From NCBI GenBank assembly GCA_003569365.1, contig BGOS01000027.1, positions 1-64,000 of the forward strand: 64,000 nucleotides of DNA, written 5' to 3'. Under the pieces are notes generated by a model. That model ran no database searches, was not told where the DNA came from, and saw nothing but the letters and a program-made list of their open reading frames with translations. Positions within the stretch are counted from its first letter, which is position 1. Every line of letters starts with the position of its first letter. A program made the translations under genes and the position numbers. Of this stretch, positions 56,905 through 64,000 are shown in pieces. This DNA is from Anaerolineaceae bacterium (lineage in GTDB: Bacteria; Chloroflexota; Anaerolineae; Anaerolineales; UBA11657).

Positions 56905-56940
56905 AAAACACCCCGGCCCTTGCGCCGGGGTGTTTTTTTT
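56905..56940 (+). terminator. rpoC terminator
   Basis: ACACCCCGGC and GCCGGGGTGT form a 10-base stem with a six-base loop, followed by a run of seven T's. It lies 25 bases past the rpoC stop. Confidence 0.92.
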
Positions 56941-56954
56941 GTGCGCAGCACGGG

Positions 56955-56960
56955 TATAAT
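56955..56960 (+). promoter_or_regulatory. -10 element of the DEAD-like gene
   Basis: TATAAT ends 26 bases before the ATG at 56987. No good -35 box is seen upstream; the rpoC terminator occupies that region. Confidence 0.45.
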
Positions 56961-56986
56961 TTTTCACAGCGCATACTGCTCCTCTG

Positions 56987-58348
56987 ATGACGTTTACCCA
57001 ATTTGGATTAGATCCCGCTTTGCTTGCACGGCTGGCGGCGCGTGGTTACCGCCAGGCAACTGCGCTGCAGCTGGCCGCATTGCCCGTGCTGCTGCAAGGC
57101 TTGCCGTTGCTGGCATGCGGCCGGCCCGGCAGCGGGCATAGCGAGGCGTTCTTGCTGGCTGCCTTGCAGCGCAACGCTGCGCAGCCGGTGGCCGGCTTGC
57201 AAATGGTTGTGGTGGCTGCAAGTGTGCACCGCGCGCAGATGTATGCCCGCCAGCTGCTGGCGCTGGGCGGCGACTCGCTGCGCGCTGCAATATTGGAGGA
57301 TGACAGCGCGGGTGCGGATGCCGGGCTGCTGATTGTTGCCCCGGCCCAGTTGCAGCAGGTGGTGCAACTATTGCCCGCAGCGCCGCAGCTGCGCATGCTG
57401 GTGGTGGATGGGATGGATGCCCTGCTGCGCAGCGATGCTGCGCCGGTGCTGCGCACTTTGCTGTCGCAGCTGCCCGCAGGTTTGCAAACGGCATTGTTCT
57501 GCGATGAGCCGGTTGAGGTGGCGCTGGCGCTGGCGCGCACAGTGCATGCCGGCGCTGCGCTGCTGCCAGTTGCCAGCGACGGCCCGGGCAGCTGCACGCA
57601 GCGCGCCTGGCCGGTGCCGCGCCCGCTTAAGATGCGCCTGTTGATGCGCATGCTAAAAGAGCTGGATGCAGCGCGCATGGTGTTGATTGCACCGGGCGGA
57701 CATATGGGCGTGCAGTTTGCGCGCAAACTGCGTACGCGCAATGTGCGCGCCAGCTATCTTGCATCTGATACCAGCGCGGCAGCCGCCGGCGAGATGCTGC
57801 GCAGTTTTCAAAACGGGCGCCTGCCGGTTTTAATTGTGCCGGATCAACTGCCGGCTGAACTGGATGCTTCCACCATCACCCATCTTGTGAATTTTGACCT
57901 GCCGCGCCAACCCGCTTATCTGGCACGGCTGCAGGCGGTGCCAGATGCGGTTGTGTGCTCGCTGGTTACACCCATGGAGGAGCAATCCCTGCTGGACCTT
58001 GAAGACAAGCTTGGGCACCCGCTGTGGCGCGATTTGGTTTCGGACTTTGATTACACATCGGAGACGCCGGCGGAAGCTGCGCGTGGCGGTGGGTCGAAGG
58101 TTGCCGGCACTGTGGCGGAATGGGATCCGGAGATACCGCGCACATGGGGTGAGCGCGGTGCGCCGCGCGTTGACCCGCCCAAGATGCCGCTTGAGGACTG
58201 GCAGCCGGAACCGCTGCCTGCAATTTGGTCAGAACCGGCCAAGCCGCGCCGGCCAGCCGCGGTAGTCGCTGCGCCAGCCACGGAAAAAAGGGCACCCAGC
58301 CGCGGCCGCTCACGCAGCCGGCGGCAGCGCAGTTCCAAAACCAAGTAA
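56987..58348 (+). CDS. Degenerate DEAD-box helicase-like protein
   Basis: A 453-residue protein related to DEAD-box RNA helicases but without working motifs. The Q-motif-like FTQFGLDPALLARLAARGY starts it. Walker A reads ACGRPGSGHS (residues 43-52) where active enzymes have GSGKT, and the DEAD box appears as VDGMDALL near 139. The motif VI arginines (HRxGRxGR) are missing. The second domain is recognisable (HMGVQFARKLRTRNV; THLVNFDLPRQP). The C-terminus is disordered with a basic end (RGRSRSRRQRSSKTK). It likely binds RNA or protein without ATP-driven unwinding. Confidence 0.72.
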   Translation: MTFTQFGLDPALLARLAARGYRQATALQLAALPVLLQGLPLLACGRPGSGHSEAFLLAALQRNAAQPVAGLQMVVVAASVHRAQMYARQLLALGGDSLRAAILEDDSAGADAGLLIVAPAQLQQVVQLLPAAPQLRMLVVDGMDALLRSDAAPVLRTLLSQLPAGLQTALFCDEPVEVALALARTVHAGAALLPVASDGPGSCTQRAWPVPRPLKMRLLMRMLKELDAARMVLIAPGGHMGVQFARKLRTRNVRASYLASDTSAAAAGEMLRSFQNGRLPVLIVPDQLPAELDASTITHLVNFDLPRQPAYLARLQAVPDAVVCSLVTPMEEQSLLDLEDKLGHPLWRDLVSDFDYTSETPAEAARGGGSKVAGTVAEWDPEIPRTWGERGAPRVDPPKMPLEDWQPEPLPAIWSEPAKPRRPAAVVAAPATEKRAPSRGRSRSRRQRSSKTK

Positions 58349-58416
58349 AGCCGCCAGCGCCCACAACGCGGCGCCCGGCATCCTGCAATTGTTATCGGTC
58401 AGGCAGCATTTAACCA

Positions 58417-61023
58417 ATGGAAATCGGACTCGTTAAAAAAATCAGCATCGACAATGAGATGCAGGCTGCATACCTCTCGTATGCAATGAGCGTAATCGTG
58501 GCGCGGGCACTGCCGGATGCGCGCGATGGCCTCAAGCCCGTGCACCGGCGCATCCTTTACGCGATGCACGACATCCGTGTGCGGCCGGGCACGCCTTATA
58601 AAAAGTCGGCGCGCATTGTGGGCGAGGTGCTGGGCAAGTACCACCCGCACGGCGACAGCGCCGTGTACGACGCAATGGCGCGCATGGCCCAGGACTTTTC
58701 GCTGCGCTATTTGCTGGTGGACGGGCAGGGGAACTTTGGCTCGATTGACGGCGATGCGCCGGCTGCCATGCGCTACACCGAGGCGCGCTTGCATGCAATC
58801 AGCGACCCGCTGCTGGCCGACCTCGAAAAGAACACCGTCGACTTTGCGGGGAATTTTGACGACACATTAATGGAGCCGCTGGTGTTGCCAGCTGCCATCC
58901 CCAATTTACTCATCAACGGCGGCACTGGCATTGCGGTGGGCATGTCCACCTCTGTGCCGCCGCACAACCTGAACGAAGTTGTAGACGCGCTGTGCTTCAT
59001 GCTGGAGCGCTGGGACAAGCTGGCCAGTGTGCAGGTGGAAGACCTGATGCGCTTCATCAAGGGCCCGGATTTTCCGACTGGCGGCATCATCATCACCAAG
59101 AAGGATGAAGAGGGACTCCCCGCAGCGTACGGCTCCGGGCGCGGCAAGGTGCTGGTGCGCGCCAAGTCACATGTGGAGGAGATGGGCCGTGGGCGCAGCC
59201 GCCTGATTGTGACCGAGCTGCCGTATCAGGTGAACAAGTCCGGCTTGATTGAGCGCATTGCCGAGGCAGTGCGTGAAGGCCGGCTGGAAGGCATCAGCGA
59301 TTTGCGCGACGAGTCTGACCGGCAGGGCATGCGCATTGTGATTGAGCTGTCCAAGACTGCGGAGGCAGAGCATGTGCTGCAGCAGCTGTACCGCACCACG
59401 CAGCTGCAAACCACCTTTAGCATAATCATGCTGGCACTGGTGGGCGGCGAGCCGCGCATGCTGAGCCTCAAGCAGGCGCTGCGCGTGTTCCTTGACCACC
59501 GCGTGGAGGTGGTGCGCCGGCGCTCAGACTTTGATTTGTTGCGCGCGCGCGAACGCGCGCATATTGTGGAAGGCCTGCTGACCGCGCTGCGCCACCTGGA
59601 TGAAATCATCAAGATCATCCGCAACTCCAATGACGGGGACGACGCGCGCCAGCGCATCATGAAGCGCTTCCGCCTTAGCGAGCTGCAGGCCAGCGCAATC
59701 CTGGAAATGCCGCTGCGCCGCCTGGCCAAGCTGGAGGTGAAGAAACTGCAGGATGAGTTCAAGCAGCTGCAGGCAACCATCAAGCAGCTGGAGGCGCTGC
59801 TGGCTGCGCCGCGCAAGATGCGGGCATTGATCATTGAAGAGCTGCAGGCAGTGAAGAACACGTACGGCGACCGGCGCCGCACTGATATTGTGTCGGCGCA
59901 GGGCGCCAAGAAAACCGGTGCTACCAGCGAGCTGGTGGCGGCAGCGGATGTTTGGGTGGTGGTAACGCGCGATGGCAAAATTGCGCGGCTGCAGGGCGCG
60001 CGCCGCCCCGGTCTGGGGCGCGCCACGCCGCTGCTGGTGGTGCGTGCCAGCACGCGCGACACACTCTTCCTGATCACTGCGCAAGGGCGCGCGGCAGCCG
60101 TGCAAGTGCAAACTGTGCCGGTGGCAGAAGAGGTTGGGCAGGGCGTGCCGTGGAGTTCGGTTTGCGCGCTGGAAGCGGGCGCACGCGTTGTGGGCGGCGT
60201 TGCTTTCCCGGCAGCGGCGCGCACGGGCAGCGGCAGCCTGCTGCTGGCTGCGCGCAGCGGCATGCTGAAGAAAATTGCGCTTGCGGATCTGCCAATGCCG
60301 GCGTCGCAAACCGCGCGCGTAATGACCGTGGGCGAAGGCGATCAGTTGATTTGCGCGCGGCTGGCCGGGCCGGAAAGCGAAATTGTTCTGGCAACCACTG
60401 CCGGGCTTGCAATTCGTTTCCGCTCCGAGCAGGTGCGCGCGATGGGTTTGGCAGCAGCCGGCGTGCAGGGCATCAAGCTGGGCGGTGCGCATGACCGCGT
60501 GGTGGGCATGGATGTGGCGCGCGCGCGCGGTGACGTGCTGCTGGTGACTACAAGCGGCGAAGGCAAGCGCATTGCGGTGGAAGATCTGCCGCTGCAAGGG
60601 CGCAACGGCAAAGGCGTGACCGCGCTAAAGCTGGCTGGCGGCGGGTTGCTGGCCGGCGCAGTGGTGGGCATGGCGGATGATGATGTGGCCGTGGTAACTG
60701 CAGCCGGCAAAGCCAAAGTGGTGAAGCTGGATAAACTCCCGCGCCGCACGCGCGCTGCGCGCACGATTGCGCTTGGGTTATTTGGGGAGAAGGAGCAGGT
60801 TGCGCAGCTGGTGCACTTTTATGAAGCGCCCGCCCCGGCAAGCGCTGTCCCGCCGGCAGCAGCCACACGCACTGCAAAGCAGCCGCCGCTCAAAGCATCA
60901 GCCCGCCAGCGCCAGCTTTGGCCGGACAAGCCCGGTGCAAAGTCCGCAGCAAAAGCTGCGGGTGGCAAGCCGCGTCCCGCAGCCAAAAAGAAAACCAGCC
61001 GCAAGCGCGGCGCCAAAAAGTAA
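58417..61023 (+). CDS. gyrA: DNA gyrase subunit A (or ParC-like), with basic tail
   Basis: An 868-residue type IIA topoisomerase A subunit. The catalytic Tyr is Y120 ([10 protein letters not shown]), and the quinolone region reads [12 protein letters not shown] with the wild-type Ser. The C-terminal beta-pinwheel is present (about 500-820). The GyrA box region near 524 reads [14 protein letters not shown] and does not match QRRGGKG, so wrapping or supercoiling may be altered, and ParC is possible. The last ~30 residues are Lys/Arg/Ala-rich. gyrB is not in view. Confidence 0.93.
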   Translation: MEIGLVKKISIDNEMQAAYLSYAMSVIVARALPDARDGLKPVHRRILYAMHDIRVRPGTPYKKSARIVGEVLGKYHPHGDSAVYDAMARMAQDFSLRYLLVDGQGNFGSIDGDAPAAMRYTEARLHAISDPLLADLEKNTVDFAGNFDDTLMEPLVLPAAIPNLLINGGTGIAVGMSTSVPPHNLNEVVDALCFMLERWDKLASVQVEDLMRFIKGPDFPTGGIIITKKDEEGLPAAYGSGRGKVLVRAKSHVEEMGRGRSRLIVTELPYQVNKSGLIERIAEAVREGRLEGISDLRDESDRQGMRIVIELSKTAEAEHVLQQLYRTTQLQTTFSIIMLALVGGEPRMLSLKQALRVFLDHRVEVVRRRSDFDLLRARERAHIVEGLLTALRHLDEIIKIIRNSNDGDDARQRIMKRFRLSELQASAILEMPLRRLAKLEVKKLQDEFKQLQATIKQLEALLAAPRKMRALIIEELQAVKNTYGDRRRTDIVSAQGAKKTGATSELVAAADVWVVVTRDGKIARLQGARRPGLGRATPLLVVRASTRDTLFLITAQGRAAAVQVQTVPVAEEVGQGVPWSSVCALEAGARVVGGVAFPAAARTGSGSLLLAARSGMLKKIALADLPMPASQTARVMTVGEGDQLICARLAGPESEIVLATTAGLAIRFRSEQVRAMGLAAAGVQGIKLGGAHDRVVGMDVARARGDVLLVTTSGEGKRIAVEDLPLQGRNGKGVTALKLAGGGLLAGAVVGMADDDVAVVTAAGKAKVVKLDKLPRRTRAARTIALGLFGEKEQVAQLVHFYEAPAPASAVPPAAATRTAKQPPLKASARQRQLWPDKPGAKSAAKAAGGKPRPAAKKKTSRKRGAKK

Positions 61024-61027
61024 CCGG

Positions 61028-62242
61028 CTACTTGGGCATGTCGCGCAGGGCGCGGTAGGCCGGCCGCAATCCCGGCAGCGGCTCGCCGGGCGTGGTGATT
61101 GCCCACCAGTATTGCTCTTGCTCTGGCACCCATTGCGGGTCCGCAATGTAGATTGTGTTCATGATGCCAACCCACGGGCGCCAGTGCTCACGCGCCCACT
61201 TGTAGGCGCCTGCCAGGTATTCGGCCTGCTGCGCTTCGCTAACTGCAAACCATGAGTAATCCGGATGCACCGGATCAGTTGTCCAGCCCGTCTCCAGAAT
61301 GGCCACCTGCTTTTGCGGGTCGTCATACTCCAGCATCAGCGCCCGCATGTCCTCCACGTGCCGAAACGCCATCCAGCGGTTGCCGCCCAGAGGCAGCTCG
61401 GCCTGCACCTGCTCAGAGCTCACCCATGGTGGCGCCCGATAACCGGGCGCATGCACGCCGAGCATGTCAAAGTAAGGTTGGGCTCCCGCAGCGTACATTG
61501 CGCGCAGGAATGCATCATGCGGCATGGCAATTGGCGGCTCCGTGCCTGTGGGCGCCAGCCCGGCTGAGATAACTATGGCTGCCGGATCCGCGGACTTAAT
61601 GCCCGTGTAACACGCGCGCAGCAGGCGCACATACGCTGCCGGGTCCGGCGGACGCCCGCCCCATTCGCGCGCAAGATTTGGCTCATTCCAAACCTGATAG
61701 GCGGCCACCTTGCCCTTAAAGTGCTGCGCAAAGGCTGCGCAAAAATCCCCAAAGGTTGCGTAGTCCGCCGGCGGACCGGTGTCTGCGGTGCTGGCCGGGT
61801 CCAGCGGCATCGCCCAATATGGCGGGTAGTCCAGCAGCGCAATCAATTTCAGGTTGCGGTCCTGCACCAGCTGCACCAGCTGCTCGGGCCGCGCCCAATT
61901 GAACACACCCGGCGCTGTCTCTTCAATATCGCGCCAGGCAAAGCGCTGCTTTACCCAGCCGAAGCCCATGTCTTGCACCAGCCCCAGATCGCGCTCGCCC
62001 AAATCCGGGCGCCACCACATGAACACTTGAATGCTATACGACGGCGACGCCACTTGTGGCCATGCGCGTACAACGGGGGTAGGCACCGGGATCGCAGTTG
62101 CGGTGGGCACCGGCAGCGGCGTGGGTGTGGGGCGCGCAAGCCACGGCGCTGAGCAGGCTGCAAGTATTGCGGCGAGCACACCAGCAGCCATAAAACTACT
62201 GCGGCGCCAGAGCACGCTTAAGCGAGGGGCAAGGCGCTGCAT
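61028..62242 (-). CDS. Exported clan-A glycoside hydrolase-like lipoprotein
   Basis: A 404-residue protein. A signal with an AAILAACSAP lipobox starts it, then a short Thr/Pro linker (ARPTPTPLPVPTATAIPVPTP) and a TIM-barrel domain. The acid/base Glu lies in QVWNEPN near 186 and the likely nucleophile Glu in ILETGW near 316. This is the clan GH-A pattern (GH5/39/53-like), but the exact family and substrate cannot be told. ATG 62242 was chosen. It is one of three tandem homologues. Confidence 0.75.
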   Translation of the reverse strand: MQRLAPRLSVLWRRSSFMAAGVLAAILAACSAPWLARPTPTPLPVPTATAIPVPTPVVRAWPQVASPSYSIQVFMWWRPDLGERDLGLVQDMGFGWVKQRFAWRDIEETAPGVFNWARPEQLVQLVQDRNLKLIALLDYPPYWAMPLDPASTADTGPPADYATFGDFCAAFAQHFKGKVAAYQVWNEPNLAREWGGRPPDPAAYVRLLRACYTGIKSADPAAIVISAGLAPTGTEPPIAMPHDAFLRAMYAAGAQPYFDMLGVHAPGYRAPPWVSSEQVQAELPLGGNRWMAFRHVEDMRALMLEYDDPQKQVAILETGWTTDPVHPDYSWFAVSEAQQAEYLAGAYKWAREHWRPWVGIMNTIYIADPQWVPEQEQYWWAITTPGEPLPGLRPAYRALRDMPK

Positions 62243-62353
62243 CAAAATGTGTCCATCGCTGCCGAGTGCGGGCGGCTGGTCAGCTGCAATGGCAGAGTTG
62301 TTCCGGTGCGCGCTGCGGTTGGCGCTAATGCGCAGGCGCACCAGTCGCGGCCG

Positions 62354-63631
62354 TTAGCCGGGCTGCATCGCAGCGCGCAGCGTATCGCAGGCCGGGCAGC
62401 TTTCATTAGGCCGGATGATCGAGTAGCCCGCCTGCGGATCATCCGCGAGATCTTTTTTCAAGACGGCGAAGTCCATGTTGAACACAATGATCATGCGAAT
62501 ATTGCCAGCGCTGCGCGCGAGCTTGACCGCAGCTCCCAGATACTCCGCCTGCTGCGCCACCTTCATGTTGATGGGCGGGTTCCATCTAAAGTTGGCCGGA
62601 AGTGTGCCCCACTCTTCACCGCTCAGGTAACCCAGCTCGGTGAAGCAAAGCGGCTTGGTGCCGCCCAGAATTCCAAGGTACGTATCGAGCATGCCTTTGA
62701 AGTAGCGTGTGTAATGTTGGGAGTTTCCGCGCGGGTCGCCGGAAGTGGCGCTGGGCGGCAGCAGCCCTTCGTTGTAGTGGATGCCGACGCAATCCAAATA
62801 GTCGAGCGCACCGGACGCAACCATCTTCTCCAAAAACGGCTTGTCATCGCAGCCCAAAACGTCGCCGATTGAGCCGCAACCGCCGTTGAATGCGCCGGTG
62901 GGTGAAAGCGCCGCGCTAATGACGAGTGTGTTGGGGTTGGCAGCCTTGATTCGCGTGTACGCCTTTTTCAGCAACTCTGTGTAGTAGGCGCCGCCCATTT
63001 TGTTGGGGGGCCACTCGCGGCTAAGGTTTGGCTCATTCCAAACTTCGATGGCGTCGGCGCCCTTGGTCGCCAGGCCTTCCAGAAACTTCAACAATTGTTC
63101 CTGGTAGTCCGGGTCAGTTACACGCATGTGGTTTGCGTTATCTTTAACGCTCAGCAAAATGCGGAAGTTGTTGCGGTGGGCGTTCTCGATGTCTGGCTTA
63201 AAGTCTTGCGTGATGTCGTAGGCCTGCAACTTCGCCCAAGTCATGCCGATGTTGTGCATTTTGTCTTGCGCCAACAGGCCACCATGAATGACCTGCCCGC
63301 CCAGCCCGAACACTTCTGCCACGGGCGCGAGAGTGGGCGTAACTTCCGGAATTGCGGTGGGCGCGATTGGTTCAATCAGCGGCAGCACATCCGGCGTTAC
63401 TTGTTGCGGCTCGGCAGCAGCGGTGGCGTCAGCTGCGGCTGCGGCCGCCACTTCCGGCATTGCGGTCGGTGCCGTGGCGGGCACGTCCATTCCGCCCAGC
63501 GCCCAGAAAAGCGTGGCAAATGTGCCCAATCCCACCACCAGCGTGAGCGACACCCAGGCTGTGATGAACATGCGCACATTTGGTGTATTTGGCTGCTTTT
63601 CGGCGGGCGGTTCAAAGTTCGGTTCTTGCAT
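62354..63631 (-). CDS. Membrane-anchored glycoside hydrolase-like protein
   Basis: A 425-residue protein with one N-terminal span at about 22-45, an Ala/Pro/Thr stalk and a TIM-barrel-like domain. The acid/base Glu is in IEVWNEPNLSREWPP near 199 and the second Glu in CFTELGYLSGEEWG near 330. The end carries a Cys pair (SCPACDTLRAAMQ). The third tandem copy shares this ending but the lipoprotein copy does not. It probably acts at the cell surface on a glycan; the substrate is unknown. Confidence 0.75.
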   Translation of the reverse strand: MQEPNFEPPAEKQPNTPNVRMFITAWVSLTLVVGLGTFATLFWALGGMDVPATAPTAMPEVAAAAAADATAAAEPQQVTPDVLPLIEPIAPTAIPEVTPTLAPVAEVFGLGGQVIHGGLLAQDKMHNIGMTWAKLQAYDITQDFKPDIENAHRNNFRILLSVKDNANHMRVTDPDYQEQLLKFLEGLATKGADAIEVWNEPNLSREWPPNKMGGAYYTELLKKAYTRIKAANPNTLVISAALSPTGAFNGGCGSIGDVLGCDDKPFLEKMVASGALDYLDCVGIHYNEGLLPPSATSGDPRGNSQHYTRYFKGMLDTYLGILGGTKPLCFTELGYLSGEEWGTLPANFRWNPPINMKVAQQAEYLGAAVKLARSAGNIRMIIVFNMDFAVLKKDLADDPQAGYSIIRPNESCPACDTLRAAMQPG

Positions 63632-63708
63632 TTAGTCTCCAGTATTCGGCAACTGCCGGCAAATTGCGTGTTGAACGGTGCATATGCTGTGCCAGCGGGG
63701 CGCCCGTA

Positions 63709-64000
63709 TCATTGCATGCTGGCAGCCAGTGCGCCGCACGCGGGGCAGCTGCCATCGGGCCGGATTATGGCGTAGCCCGCCATCGGGTCATCGCCATAGT
63801 TGGCGTAATCCACGTTAAACACCATGATCATGCGCACGCGGCTGTTGGACCGCGCAAGGCGCACAGCCTCGCCAAGATACGCCGCCTGCTCAGCCACCGT
63901 GTTGTTAATGGGCGGCTTCCACAGGTAATGTTTGGGGACGTAGCCCCACTCCTGGCCGCTGAGGTAGCCGAGCTCGGTAAAGCACATTTGGCGGTTGCCG
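63709..64000 (-). CDS. Third glycoside hydrolase-like paralogue, partial
   Basis: The C-terminal ~97 codons of a gene that continues past the window end. The visible part (CFTELGYLSGQEWGYVP, ARSNSRVRMIMVFNVDY, SCPACGALAASMQ) is close to the end of the neighbouring 425-residue protein. It is the third member of the tandem array. The N-terminal part is not seen. Confidence 0.75.
   Translation of the reverse strand, partial: GNRQMCFTELGYLSGQEWGYVPKHYLWKPPINNTVAEQAAYLGEAVRLARSNSRVRMIMVFNVDYANYGDDPMAGYAIIRPDGSCPACGALAASMQ

Overview
The window is a GC-rich bacterial chromosome segment made mostly of housekeeping genes, with no phage, insertion sequence or CRISPR array seen. The best guess for the host is a Chloroflexota bacterium (Anaerolineae-like), at about 50% confidence. 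The reasons are Thr/Pro-rich stalks on many exported proteins, GT-C/GT87 membrane glycosyltransferases, an archaeal-type thiolase/HMG-CoA synthase/DUF35 set beside a class II HMG-CoA reductase, and an ANTAR regulator next to glnE/glnA. This is inference from gene content, not a tree.

Layout. 1-2.4 kb: the end of an RNase D-like gene, a beta-CASP RNase-like gene, a flavin split-barrel protein and tRNA-Ser(CGA). 2.5-3.5 kb: an HD-domain gene of AT-richer composition and a decayed remnant. 3.5-7.8 kb: three membrane glycosyltransferases, two of them frameshifted. 8.2-15.2 kb: an SPFH protein, then a nitrogen module of an ANTAR regulator, a GlnE with embedded GlnD-type ACT domains, and glnA with a terminator-like leader hairpin. 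15.2-17.5 kb: birA, an acetyltransferase, an HU-like protein and rnhA. 17.5-23 kb: a minus-strand operon with two large proteins carrying helix-hairpin-helix repeats, a membrane span, a stalk and a beta-sandwich, plus a C39-like peptidase/TPR protein. 23-32.8 kb: a VC1184-type PLP enzyme, tRNA-Arg(CCT) and a TCA-cycle block (sdhB, sdhA, fused sdhCD, icd, a DsbA-like protein, gltA). 32.9-36.5 kb: recA, recX, rny. 36.6-42.4 kb: an acetyltransferase, two unknowns, a threonine synthase-like gene, moaDE (frameshifted), moaC, a DUF4349 lipoprotein and a phosphoesterase. 42.4-45.9 kb: tsaE, tsaB, rimI, a CDP-paratose epimerase-like gene and a family 4 UDG. 46-50.1 kb: the mevalonate-entry cluster. 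50.3-52.2 kb: a polysaccharide deacetylase, a secreted beta-sandwich protein and a small membrane protein. 52.4-61 kb: rpoC without rpoB, a degenerate DEAD-box protein and gyrA. 61-64 kb: three tandem glycosidase-like genes, the last cut by the window end.

How the genes work together. glnE and glnA form a glutamine synthetase control unit. The GlnE insert looks like GlnD's glutamine-sensing region, glnA keeps the adenylylation tyrosine, and the neighbouring ANTAR protein belongs to a family that reads leader hairpins. gltA, icd and sdh supply the oxidative TCA steps. The thiolase, HMG-CoA synthase, DUF35 protein and HMG-CoA reductase would make mevalonate, but the thiolase has lost its catalytic residues. 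Several promoters place the -10 box about 6-9 bases before the ATG, which suggests leaderless mRNAs are common here. Basic Lys/Arg/Ala-rich C-terminal tails recur on isocitrate dehydrogenase, GyrA and the DEAD-like protein.
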